A stretch of 64,000 nucleotides of DNA from Ctena decussata (taxonomy: Eukaryota; Mollusca; Bivalvia; Lucinida; Lucinidae), in the NCBI GenBank assembly GCA_963989385.1, contig OZ022509.1, positions 50,050,271 through 50,114,270 of the forward strand. The letters run 5' to 3'. Shown here one piece after another: positions 55,635 through 64,000 of the stretch (position 1 is its first letter; every line of letters begins with the position of its first letter). The translations under genes and the position numbers were made by a program. The notes under the pieces were generated by a model. It was not told the origin of the DNA. It did not search any database and worked only from the letters and a program-made list of their open reading frames with translations.

Positions 55635-55712
55635 GCACACGACACTGAATCAACATTGATAAACGTCATGACACTGAATCAACGTTGATTCAATGTTGAT
55701 TTTACGTTGTGT
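55635..55712. repeat. AACGTTGATTCAACG palindromic MITE
   Basis: CAGCAGGCACACGACACTGA at the left and GTTGTGTGCCCG at the right, with ATCAACGTTGATTCAAT inside. Confidence 0.65.
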
Positions 55713-55812
55713 GCCCGATTTCCAAAGGAAAAGAACATGAATGACCGGACATTATTGAGAATTTTTACCAAACTTCAGCCAGTATTATTTTTGTTTCAAA
55801 TGAAATAAATGA

Positions 55813-56195
55813 TTGGTTTGTTGGATGTTTTGGGCTTAACGGCCCTTTAAGACAGTATTTCTGTCTATATCGGGCCGTATCCCAGAGACAGAGAGAGAGA
55901 AAGAAGAGAAAAGTGATAGACGAAACAAAACTTTCCAAACAACCCCCACTCGCCCTTACCATTATCCAAATTAGTTGGACGCCCCGGCAGTTGCGGTGCG
56001 TCCTTCTGATTCGGACAGTAGTATGGCAAGGGCCTACTGTGCTTGCAGTAGGTCTCGATGGGGATTGTTTGTGCATTAATTTCTCTTGTCTTTCATTTCT
56101 CTCTTCTTTCTCCCTCTTTTTGGGAGACAACCCGATATAGACTGAAATGCTGTCTCAAAGGACCGTTAAACCCAAAACAACAAACCAACCAACGC
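55813..56195. repeat. foldback of two GTCCTACT-family copies
   Basis: A minus-oriented copy (55813 to about 55990) abuts a plus-oriented copy (about 55990-56195), giving a 380-bp inverted repeat with the ends TTGTTGGATGTTTTGGGCTT and AACCCAAAACAACAAACC. Confidence 0.75.
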
Positions 56196-56616
56196 CCCTG
56201 CACTGACAGTTACCCAGCACCATAGCGGAGTCTGTAAAGTTAAAAGTGAAGACACTGATAAGTTTTTGTACATGCGGAGGCTGGTTTCATCACAAAGATA
56301 AAGAGCCCTTTTCGCGTTAATTACAAATTTGAGCCGCGACACGACAAAACCAACAAATTGGCAAGTGCGCCAAGCGAAGAATCAGACCATACTGAGCATC
56401 CGCCCAGTCTGATCAGGCCCAGAGGCTATAAAACTTGAGTACATTCTCAAACTCAAAATAAAGCACACTGATTGGCTGCTTTCCGAGCATTTGCTCCGGC
56501 TTCGAACCCAGTCTTCGCTGTCCGCATTGAGCTAGCTAAGACCACCCTTCAAGCATCAGACTGGGCTGATGCCTCCGATCAGACTGGGAAGATGTCCAGG
56601 CTGATCTGAGTCTTCA

Positions 56617-57060
56617 TGTCACATTACTGGTGAAAGTAAGAGCACTTAGTATTGGTTAACCGCTTAGGAGGTCTAAGCCTCCTAATATGGTATTCATTTC
56701 TTTACTTACTATCATCATTATTTATTCTATTATTATTATTTTTCTTCTTTCTCTTCTTCTTCTTCTTCTTCTTCTTGTTCTTTATCTTCTATTTTTTTTT
56801 CTTATTATTAAACTATTGTGAATTAGTTGTAATGCCATGTTGGATGTTTTGTATGTGTTTTAGGGGGAGGGCTGTAACTAATGTTGTGAGAACTTGTAGC
56901 CCAACCCCGTTGTTTGTACTTATTGTTTGTACAAAGGCAATAAAATATGTTTGAATTGAATTGAATTGAAGGTCTAAGCCTGCCCAGGAATAGTGTGGTT
57001 AGGTTAACTGACCGTCCCGACATGACCTTAAAGCTGTTTACCGCGGACGTTAAACAATAA
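56617..57060 (+). mobile_element. SINE body fragment inside the MITE
   Basis: TGTCACATTACTGGTGAAAG ... AACCGCTTAGGAGGTCTAAG, then after the LINE insert GCCCAGGAATAGTGTGGTTA to CGGACGTTAAACAATAA. No tRNA head, so it is 5'-truncated. Confidence 0.75.
56681..56969 (+). mobile_element. 5'-truncated LINE with 12-bp target duplication
   Basis: AGGTCTAAGCCT is exact at 56669-56680 and 56970-56981. The insert has (TTC)n/T-rich sequence at 56735-56800, an untranslated 3' region, AATAAAATATG and a (TTGAA)n tail. Confidence 0.85.
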
Positions 57061-57298
57061 CACAGCGTGACGCACATGCCACTTTGTGTGTTTTGTCATG
57101 TCGCAGCTTATTTATGAATAATGAACACACAAATAAGCATACTATAATACACTTGAAATCTTTTCAGTAAACAGGATCATATGATTTTTATTGTATTTGA
57201 TTAAAACTACGAATATATTTAAACATAATTGCATGTAATATACTCCTCGCCAAAAGTTGAGCATATTTTCAAAGTAAATGTACCAGGATTATTAGAGC

Positions 57299-57362
57299 TC
57301 TCTTTGGGAGACGGCAGTTCAAACTTTCAGTATGAAAATAAATGCCGTCTCCCAAAGGGAGG
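57299..57362. repeat. hairpin CTTTGGGAGACGGCA
   Basis: CTCTTTGGGAGACGGCA and its complement TGCCGTCTCCCAAAG, 27 bases apart. The right arm starts the next repeat. Confidence 0.7.
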
Positions 57363-57530
57363 GAGAAAGAAGACAGGGAGACAGACGAGAGAAAAAATGT
57401 CCAAACAACCCCAACCCACACCTACTGCAAGCACAGCAGGCCCGTACCCTACTGGGTTTCAAATCAACAGGACGCCCCGGCACTGGAAGTTATACACAGC
57501 ACCATCGCATCACCCGACCAACCCCAATGT
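57340..57530 (-). repeat. dispersed GTCCTACT-family repeat, partial
   Basis: CCAAACAACCCCAACCCACA to CACCATCGCATCACCCGACC on the plus strand. Confidence 0.75.
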
Positions 57531-57644
57531 ATGTGCGTTAATTCTTTTATGAAACACATGCAGAATGAGAATTCGGAGCTCCAGATAAGAACGGGTAACC
57601 AAGATTTTTAGGGATAATTTTCCTCTTTTATTCCTCACAGAAAC

Positions 57645-57717
57645 ATACGTTGTGACCCCTCATTAGAACAGTCTCGCCTCGCCGAAGCGGTTCTAATGAG
57701 GGGTCACAACAAAAGTT
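57645..57717. repeat. hairpin GTTGTGACCCCTCATTAGAAC
   Basis: Inverted arms of about 22 bp at each end around CAGTCTCGCCTCGCCGAAGC. Confidence 0.85.
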
Positions 57718-57922
57718 TCCACTGTGAAAGAAGAAAAAAAATATCTCTATCCTTTTACCCCTTCATATCTGGAGCTCTGGCGAAAATTAGAGTAAGTTGA
57801 CTTACATGCTAACGCCTCTATTCTAATTAGATAGAACAGACATATCACAACTGTCGCAAGCTTCATCTTTCTCACTATAAACAAGAGTATGATAATTAAG
57901 TACATCCACTGGGACAAGACTA

Positions 57923-58033
57923 AACAGCAGACACACAACGCTGAATCAACGTTCAATAAACTGTTGATTCAACGTCATGACGTTGAATCAACGTTTATTG
58001 AATGTTGTTTCAGCGTTAAGGGCCCAGCGGGTA
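57923..58033. repeat. AACGTTGATTCAACG palindromic MITE, longest copy
   Basis: CAGCAGACACACAACGCTGA to GCGTTAAGGGCCCAGCGGG, with GTTGATTCAACG and GTTGAATCAACG inside. Confidence 0.7.
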
Positions 58034-58269
58034 TTTGCCACTCAAACAGACGGACGGATACGCGGAGTTTGATAGTGGCAAAATATCTAGTATCCCTTTG
58101 CATGGTCGTTGGGGCATCACAATCTCTCCAATTGGTTCTATTTTCAGCTGCCCTTGTTGCCCTGGCTAAGTGTATGCATGCCCGCTCTTTAATATTGGAT
58201 TCTTTTGTTGTTGTTTTTTTAATTTACAGTCAGCCCTCTGTATAACAGCATTCTTTATACGGAATGGCT

Positions 58270-58470
58270 ACTGACATTCGACTGGCAATAGCGATTTTAC
58301 GTTCGCTATTGACAGTTGACTGGTAATAGGCATTTTACGCTGAAAGCGCTATTGCCAGTCGGCTGGTTATAGCAATAATAACGTAAAATCGCTATTGCCA
58401 GTTGACTGGGAATAGTGATTTCCACATAAAGTCGCTATTGCAAGTTGACTGGTAGCAGTGCAAATAACAT
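58270..58470. repeat. CGCTATTGCCAGTTGACTGG repeat, both orientations
   Basis: About six diverged copies of GCTATTGCCAGT-GACTGG and GTAAAATCGCTATT, some inverted. Confidence 0.65.
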
Positions 58471-58940
58471 TAGAAACGCTAATGTCAGTTTCTTTACGTC
58501 TTTAAGTTTTGGTCCAAGAAGAGCCAATTCTATTCGTCAGCAAGATTTCTTGTTGCACTCTCATTTATGCATGTATGAATTACTTAATTTTGCAACATTT
58601 TTACAATCCTTCAGATTATTTTAGATTAAACATATTTTATTGCATAAATCACAAAAGGATCAGACACATATTATGACAACATTAGATCGTCTTCTCCTTA
58701 ACATTTTAACAATAATATTATAAAGATACAATGGCGAATGATGAACACAAATATACTGTCATAACACAAACCGTACATAATTATAACATTGAAAGGAAAC
58801 CATAAAAAGAAAAGGTAATGAAAAAAACAGCGAAAAAAAAATGAAAGTGATAAATGTGATAAAGTGGCTCCCAAACAGCGCAAGCGTCCTCCGATACAGC
58901 AAACAAAACAATCATGAGTGAAAACAATGCTACACAGTAC

Positions 58941-59528
58941 TCAGCTGAATCTTCGTGTGTTCTTGATAAAATGTAAAACTGCGAGTATAACATTTTTATT
59001 ACTATCATAATCTAGCAAAGTATTGCCATTCAATAATAAATCCAATGTCACTATGTAGTTTGGATTTAATTGTTCTAGCAATGTATTTCTTGAGTGTGTA
59101 TAAAGAGGACATTCGAAGAAGAAGTGACTGACATTTTCGGTTGGTGCACCGCAACTGCAGTTTGCATAATGTATTATGTTGACATCGAATAAATCAGCAT
59201 TTAAACTACTACAGTTATGCCTCAAACGTGTAAGTAAAATATTATATTTCCTTTCTCCAATGTACAAGTAATTAGGCGGTTTCAGATGCTGGTTTCTAAT
59301 GTTTGCTTTAAATTGAGATACAGATAAGCTGTTTCGTATGTATGGCGGTAATTCGTTCCAAAGTTTTAAAGTCGATGGAAAAAACGAACTTTCATAGGAA
59401 CACAATCTAGTAAAGGGAATTTCGAAATTTAAACTATTTCTTAAGTTATAATTGCTAGCTGCGTTGACAGTGTTTGGAAGCAAGTCACTTAAATAACTAG
59501 GAGCTTCGTTGTTGACTATTCTGTACAT
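58941..59528 (-). pseudogene. LINE ORF2 C-terminal part, downstream of the break
   Basis: Continues the LINE reading after the duplication: MYRIVNNEAPSYLSDLLPNT, NYNLRNSLNFEIPFTRLCSY, then CSCGAPTENVSHFFFEC (a CxC...H...C cluster) and a terminal LLLNGNTLLDYDSNKNVILA. The first 24 or so residues repeat the end of the upstream ORF. The cluster resembles the possible nucleic-acid-binding end of other CR1 ORF2 proteins. ATG 59526-59528 is not a real start. Confidence 0.85.
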
Positions 59529-59642
59529 GAGTACTAGCTTTTTATTTTCGCTGCGTTGACAGTGTTTGGAAGCAAGTCACTTAAATAACTAGGAGCTTCG
59601 TTGTTGACTATTCTGTACATGAGTACTAGCTTTTTATTTTCC
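59459..59642. repeat. exact 92-bp tandem duplication in LINE ORF2
   Basis: CTGCGTTGACAGTGTTTGGA starts at 59459 and 59551 and the copies agree over at least 90 bases. As 92 is not a multiple of three it shifts the frame and creates the stop at 59534. Confidence 0.92.
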
Positions 59643-62422
59643 CTTCTTTGGTCAAGTTTTTCCCAGCCGGTTTCTGAATAAAGAGAATTTAAGGACGCAA
59701 ATATTGGAAGACCTGTTATGATACGAGCTGCATGTAGCTGAACTTTTTCTACCCTACTGGAATCGGTAGCGCTACATCCATCCCAAACTTCAGATGCATA
59801 TTCTAATAAGGGCCGTATGTAGGTTATATATAATTTATTAAGTGTTTCTTTTGATAATTTATATTTGAGTTTCCTTAAAAATCCTATTTGCTTTGATGCT
59901 GAATCAATTATTGAATCTATATGTTTAGTCCATTTATTGTTTGACGATAATATTACTCCTAAGTGTTTATGAGCATCTACGATTTTAAGAATATTTGTAT
60001 CAAGTTTAAGTTCGAAATTATAATCATTAAATATGTTTGAAATTAGCATAACTTCTGTTTTTTGAGGATGAAAAGTTATTAACCACTTGGTTGCCCAGTC
60101 TTTCAAAATAGTTAAATCATTATTTAAAACTCTTTCAATTACAGCTAAATTATTTGAGGAGAAGCTAAGAGAAGTATCATCCGCGAATAGACGTGCCACA
60201 CCGGTTAAGTTATCAGTTATATCATTAATATATATCAAAAATAGAAGCGGACCCAAAACTGACCCTTGTGGGACGCCAGCAGAAATATGTTTCTCAGACG
60301 AATATACTCCATTTATGAATACCCTTTGATGCCTGTTTGATAAATAATCTTTAAACCAAAGTAAAAGATTGCCGATGATGCCATAATTTTCTAATTTTAG
60401 AATTAAACCTTTGTGCCATACTCGGTCGAACGCTTTCGATATGTCACAAAATACATGACAACTTGTTTCGTAGTTTTCTAAAGCAATGCATGTGCGATGC
60501 ACGACTTCTATTAAATGATGTACAGTTGAATGTCCCTGAAGAAACCCAGATTGGTACTTATACAACAATGAGTGGTCTGCAATATGGTTATAAATGTGCT
60601 TGTAAATGATTCTTTCAAATGCTTTGCCTACACAGCTTATCAGCGAGACAGGTCTGTAGTTGCCAACTTCTGACTTATCGCCCTTCTTAAAAAGAGGCAT
60701 AACATTAGCAGATTTCCATAACCTAGGATAACCATGTAACCGTAACGATAAATTGAATAATTTAGTTAAAGGTACAGATATTGTATGACATGTATATTTT
60801 AGCATCCTGTGGCTGATTCCATCGGGACCAGACGCTTTGTTTACTTTAAGGGTACGTAAAACGTCCACGACTTCCGATTGTAATATTCTTATATCCGGTA
60901 TAAGTGCGTCAGTACGTTTTTCAAAATTTGGTAATACTGTATTCGATTCATCGATACTTGAGATACCGCAAAAATAATCATTAAATAAATTAGTTTTTTC
61001 CTCGTTAGAGAATGCATAGCTTGTATCATCTGAACGCAAGGGGGGTATAATGACCGGGTTACAACTTTTTCCCATAAATCTGCCCATTATTTGCCAGAAA
61101 GATCTACTCGTATTACTTCTATCAGTGTTTGAAATTGTGTCCGCAATATTCGATATGTAATTTTCTTTAGCATATATTTTCATGTTATTCACCTTATTTC
61201 TTTGCCGTTTATATAATAATTTATCAGAAGGATTGTTTGTTTTCAAAAATTTCTTCCTTAGCCTATCTCGTATTCTTATATTGTACCGAAGATCCGAATT
61301 AAACCATGGCTTATCGTTTGCCCGAATTAAGACACTTTTTAACGGTATGCACTGTTTACATAAATTCAGAAATGTGTGTGTAAACTTTTCACATGCTTCA
61401 TCTATATTCAAAGAAGAATTAAACAAAGCGTTCCAGTCATATTGTTCTATCAAATCGTTAAGCATTTCATAGTCTGCATGTTTGTAATTCCAAACTTCAC
61501 GAGAGTAAGAGCTCGATAAATAAAAATCAATTTTAATCGAAACGTATGTAGCTCGATGATCGCTTATTATATCACTAACAGCCATGGTTCCAGAATCTAA
61601 CACTAAACAAGCGTCACTTACTAAACACGGATCGATTAAAGTTGATGAATGTTCATTTATTCTCGTTGGATCTGTAATAACATTGTTTAAACTGTATAAG
61701 GACAGATAATCGCGCAATTGAATGTTATTTAAATTCAAAAAATCAATATTTATATCTCCGGTTAAAATAACATACGGACTATAATCCAACGCTTCTTCAA
61801 TAGAGGATTGCAGTTCAGTGACAAAATTTGATTGAGAAATTGTGAAATCACTTCTATAAAAACAGCATAGCAATAGATTAAACGATTTTAATTTAATCTC
61901 AATCCAAATTGTCTCTAAGTTAGGGTTTTCGAGATCTAATCTACGTACATATCTTAAAGCACTCGACACGTATACCATGACTCCACCCCCATTATGGGTC
62001 CTATCTTTCCTTATAGGCTCATTATAACCCTCAAAATTTAAGCAAAGTTGGTCAACATTATCGTCAAGATGAGTTTCACTAAAACATAATATATGATATG
62101 ATTCTGTCAAACATTGAATGTAATCAACCTTATTCCTAATGCTTCGTGCATTAAGATGAAATATGTCTAACGTACTAATATCTGTTGAGGATGGTCCTGG
62201 GTTTAGATGTATATCCATGCATATGATTAATAATATCAATCTGTATAAAGAAAATTCATCATTTTTTAAGTAACTCAGCATAGCTAATAACCAATAAGTA
62301 GTTAACGCACAGTGTACCTGAAAACGCATGTTTATCTTAAACACAGGAAGACTTAGCCGACAATGAGTAACAGCATAAAATGTACCAATAGCTGCCCGAT
62401 AGCTAGTTATATCAATACCCAT
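59534..62422 (-). CDS. CR1-like LINE ORF2: endonuclease and reverse transcriptase
   Basis: 962 aa as it stands. Residues 40-70 are hydrophobic and lead into DIHLNPGP at 70-77, a 2A-like motif. The apurinic-type endonuclease follows: LDIFHLNARSIRNKVDY, CFSETHLDD (catalytic Glu), GGGVMVYV, LTGDINIDF (Asp/Asn) and SDIISDHRATYVS (Asp-His). RT: GPDGISHRMLKY, NYRPVSLISCVGKAFERIIY, FCDISKAFDRVWH, GVPQGSVLGPLLFLIYINDI and RLFADDTSLS with the catalytic Asp pair. RT primes on nicked target DNA made by the endonuclease. All catalytic motifs are intact; the only damage I see is the duplication that ends the frame early with AAKIKS. ATG 62420-62422 is the first ATG, but an internal start at Met32 is possible. 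Confidence 0.92.
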   Translation of the reverse strand: MGIDITSYRAAIGTFYAVTHCRLSLPVFKINMRFQVHCALTTYWLLAMLSYLKNDEFSLYRLILLIICMDIHLNPGPSSTDISTLDIFHLNARSIRNKVDYIQCLTESYHILCFSETHLDDNVDQLCLNFEGYNEPIRKDRTHNGGGVMVYVSSALRYVRRLDLENPNLETIWIEIKLKSFNLLLCCFYRSDFTISQSNFVTELQSSIEEALDYSPYVILTGDINIDFLNLNNIQLRDYLSLYSLNNVITDPTRINEHSSTLIDPCLVSDACLVLDSGTMAVSDIISDHRATYVSIKIDFYLSSSYSREVWNYKHADYEMLNDLIEQYDWNALFNSSLNIDEACEKFTHTFLNLCKQCIPLKSVLIRANDKPWFNSDLRYNIRIRDRLRKKFLKTNNPSDKLLYKRQRNKVNNMKIYAKENYISNIADTISNTDRSNTSRSFWQIMGRFMGKSCNPVIIPPLRSDDTSYAFSNEEKTNLFNDYFCGISSIDESNTVLPNFEKRTDALIPDIRILQSEVVDVLRTLKVNKASGPDGISHRMLKYTCHTISVPLTKLFNLSLRLHGYPRLWKSANVMPLFKKGDKSEVGNYRPVSLISCVGKAFERIIYKHIYNHIADHSLLYKYQSGFLQGHSTVHHLIEVVHRTCIALENYETSCHVFCDISKAFDRVWHKGLILKLENYGIIGNLLLWFKDYLSNRHQRVFINGVYSSEKHISAGVPQGSVLGPLLFLIYINDITDNLTGVARLFADDTSLSFSSNNLAVIERVLNNDLTILKDWATKWLITFHPQKTEVMLISNIFNDYNFELKLDTNILKIVDAHKHLGVILSSNNKWTKHIDSIIDSASKQIGFLRKLKYKLSKETLNKLYITYIRPLLEYASEVWDGCSATDSSRVEKVQLHAARIITGLPIFASLNSLYSETGWEKLDQRRENKKLVLMYRIVNNEAPSYLSDLLPNTVNAAKIKS
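62192..62215 (-). other. 2A-like peptide motif
   Basis: DIHLNPGP compares with the D-V/I-E-x-N-P-G-P consensus of ribosome-skipping 2A peptides; Glu is replaced by His. Such motifs are known at the N terminus of CR1-like LINE proteins. Confidence 0.55.
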
Positions 62423-62673
62423 TTAGTTCAATAACGCATGTTTAAGTTTGAAAAAGGGCAGCATCCTGTTGTGATATTGAAACTGTCCCGCACCAGAGCA
62501 AGCCAGCGCCGTCGTAAGAGCCACTCTAAAAACATAAACATGAACATGATGATGAAACAAGATGAGAAAATGTACATATAGATTTAGGATTACAAACATT
62601 ATGCAATTAAAACAATTGCGCATCTCCGGTCAAGAGCAATTCATATAAACTAGTTCGTTGGGATCGAACTTTA

Positions 62674-62742
62674 TCTATATATATATATACATATATATAC
62701 ATACATATATATATATACACACACACACATATATATATATAT
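62674..62742. repeat. (TA)n/(CA)n microsatellite
   Basis: TATATATACATATATATACA followed by a short (CA)n and again (TA)n. Confidence 0.9.
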
Positions 62743-64000
62743 GGTAGGATTAAATCATCAACAGTGCAAAACAATATTTACTGAGCGCTTTCGGCTTTCG
62801 CCTTCTTCAGAGTTTACAGGTACAAGAAAAAAATCAAAATTTCAACATTTCTACAGGTAAATCAAGAAAAAACAAAATAATCATGAAAACGTTTCTCAAT
62901 TTACTATTCAAATTCACATTAAACGACCAAAGAAATTGAAAAAAGGTCGTTTAACAAAGCAAAATTGCTACAAGGCGGCCGTTTCACGGCCCCAGTTCGA
63001 ATTTGAAATTGCAAATGGCTGCCAAAATGAGAAAAATCGTATTATGCGATTTGTAGCGGTGTATTTATAGCGATATACATACATTCTGTATACTGGCCAT
63101 TCAGCTATGATGCAAAACTCACCATAATGAAGGAAAAAGAGAATTTTACATGTAATTACATCGCTACAAAAGCAAGAGTGGAACACTGTATGTCTGGAAT
63201 AATGCAAGATGCCCCTGCAGAAATAGACTGAAGGTGGGACCGAGGCTAATCTCCTTTGTTAATGCCGCTTGGATTCAAAGTGTTAAGACGACGTATCCAG
63301 TAGCTCTCACGACTTTTTCTGGCATTGTCTTTCCACTCTGAATTGCTTTCTAAGCAGCAAACAGAGGCATGACTGAGAAAGTCATGTCCTTGCAAGCAAA
63401 AGTGCTCAGCGGTAGGAGATCTTTCAAATCTCTTGTGTCTCCAGTCATCTCTGTGACCATTCATTCTGATATTCAGAGGGCCCTTGGTTTCCCCAACATA
63501 CTGCTTTCCACACTTGCCACAAGAGATCAGATACACAACATTCTGTGTCCTACAATTGGTGTCACCTTTAAGCTTGACACGAGCACCACTGGACGATGTG
63601 GCTGTCTGAGAGGGGGTTATCATTCTACAGGTCTGACATCTTGATCTGCCACAGGGTTTACATTCTCCAAGAGGTTCGTCATCGGTCGGATCTGGCTTCA
63701 GTCTAGCCCGCACAAGATGGTCTTTGAGGCTTTTTGGTCGCCTGTAGGCCATGATTGGCTTCTGCGGGAAGACTGTGCTCAGATGGTCTGATGAGTCTAT
63801 GATGGACCAGTGTTTGTCGACGATACCCCTGGCTTTAGGAAGGTCTGGATGATATGTCAAGACAAATGGCAGAACAGCTTTGTTTGCTGTCGGCTTGGGC
63901 TTGTACGACAAAAGATTTTGTCTTTCCATGTGCCTGACCTTCTCTATGGCTTGGTCAATTACCTGCTTTTGATATCAAAAGTCTCATCATCCGAGCAGAT
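62743..64000 (-). mobile_element. Penelope-like element, 3' part
   Basis: The minus strand carries a GIY-YIG ORF followed by an untranslated tail that ends in CTCTGAAGAAGGCGAAAGCC GAAAGCGCTC (about 62790-62820), a terminal sequence I associate with Penelope-like elements. The reverse transcriptase would lie beyond the right edge. Confidence 0.75.
63246..63929 (-). CDS. Penelope-like GIY-YIG endonuclease domain, C-terminal part of the polyprotein
   Basis: 227 aa from an internal Met. A four-Cys cluster CKPCGRSRCQTC (residues 90-101) is the linker zinc motif found before the nuclease. The GIY-YIG core: VVYLISC (131-137), KQYVGETKGPLNIRMNGH with YVG at 144-146, Arg155 and His159, then ESYWIRRLNTLNPSGIN with catalytic Glu209. 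The domain nicks target DNA for reverse transcription. The coding frame really extends upstream (QVIDQAIEKVRHM), but the frame meets TGA near 63973. The homologous reading before that is in another frame, with the break at a run of four A (plus tttt, 63967-63970). Confidence 0.88.
   Translation of the reverse strand: MERQNLLSYKPKPTANKAVLPFVLTYHPDLPKARGIVDKHWSIIDSSDHLSTVFPQKPIMAYRRPKSLKDHLVRARLKPDPTDDEPLGECKPCGRSRCQTCRMITPSQTATSSSGARVKLKGDTNCRTQNVVYLISCGKCGKQYVGETKGPLNIRMNGHRDDWRHKRFERSPTAEHFCLQGHDFLSHASVCCLESNSEWKDNARKSRESYWIRRLNTLNPSGINKGD

Larger units (their letters stand above)
56333..57118. mobile_element. GAGCCGCGACACGAC MITE split by later insertions
   Basis: Left arm GAGCCGCGACACGACAAAAC at 56333, right arm TTTTGTCATGTCGCAGCTTA ending about 57110. 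Between them are an unrelated ~75-bp block (56430-56505) and the SINE at 56617-57060. Confidence 0.75.
58640..62640 (-). mobile_element. CR1-like LINE, near full length but frameshifted
   Basis: One ORF2 with endonuclease, RT and a C-terminal Cys/His region, broken by a 92-bp tandem duplication. 3' and 5' borders are approximate. No ORF1 was identified upstream. Confidence 0.85.

Overview
The window is eukaryotic and almost entirely mobile DNA and repeats. It has spliced coding exons with GT/AG borders, tRNA-headed SINEs, LINEs, a Ty1/copia element, a Penelope-like element, a Helentron, many foldback MITEs and a large satellite array. Several repeat families (the GAGCCGCGACACGAG foldback, the AGCTCACC-type element, SINEs ending in GTTTACCGCGGACGTTA) are ones I associate with bivalve mollusc genomes. 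A clam-like bivalve is my best guess from recognition, not from a search. Nothing looks bacterial or viral.

Layout. 1-4630 (minus): a Ty1/copia retrotransposon with its 5' LTR and tRNA-iMet primer site at the right and pol running off the left edge. 4.7-16.6 kb: gene-free repeats, including a SINE cluster at 6.0-6.6 kb, a possible 4.4-kb element with inverted ends (6985-11420) bordered by degenerate GTGAACGG minisatellite, a SINE with a perfect 13-bp target duplication, and a 5'-truncated LINE (14.1-15.2 kb). 16.94-24.1 kb: about 15 tandem monomers of ~453 bp containing an exact-offset 2867-bp duplication. 25.1-33.5 kb: a Helentron (rolling-circle transposon) with a herpes-tegument-like cysteine protease ORF, a low-complexity peptide-repeat region, HUH Rep, PIF1-like helicase and a C-terminal endonuclease-phosphatase domain, split by several single-base frameshifts. 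33.8-45 kb: SINEs, MITEs and hairpins. 45.2-54.4 kb (minus): the one convincing host gene, at least four exons encoding repeated modules of an unrecognised family, with introns packed with repeats. Its last exon is interrupted by a 245-bp MITE with a perfect 5-bp target duplication. 54.4-58.5 kb: more repeats, including a LINE inside a SINE inside a MITE. 58.6-62.6 kb (minus): a near full-length CR1-like LINE broken by a 92-bp tandem duplication and carrying a 2A-like motif. 62.7-64.0 kb (minus): the 3' part of a Penelope-like element with a GIY-YIG endonuclease.

How it fits together: the mobile elements act independently. The common thread is nesting. The Helentron may sit inside an AGCTCACC-type element whose internal segment was amplified into the satellite, and the host gene has been expanded by intronic insertions and hit once in an exon. 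Several otherwise intact ORFs are broken by single missing bases in or beside homopolymers, so some apparent decay may be consensus-sequence error.
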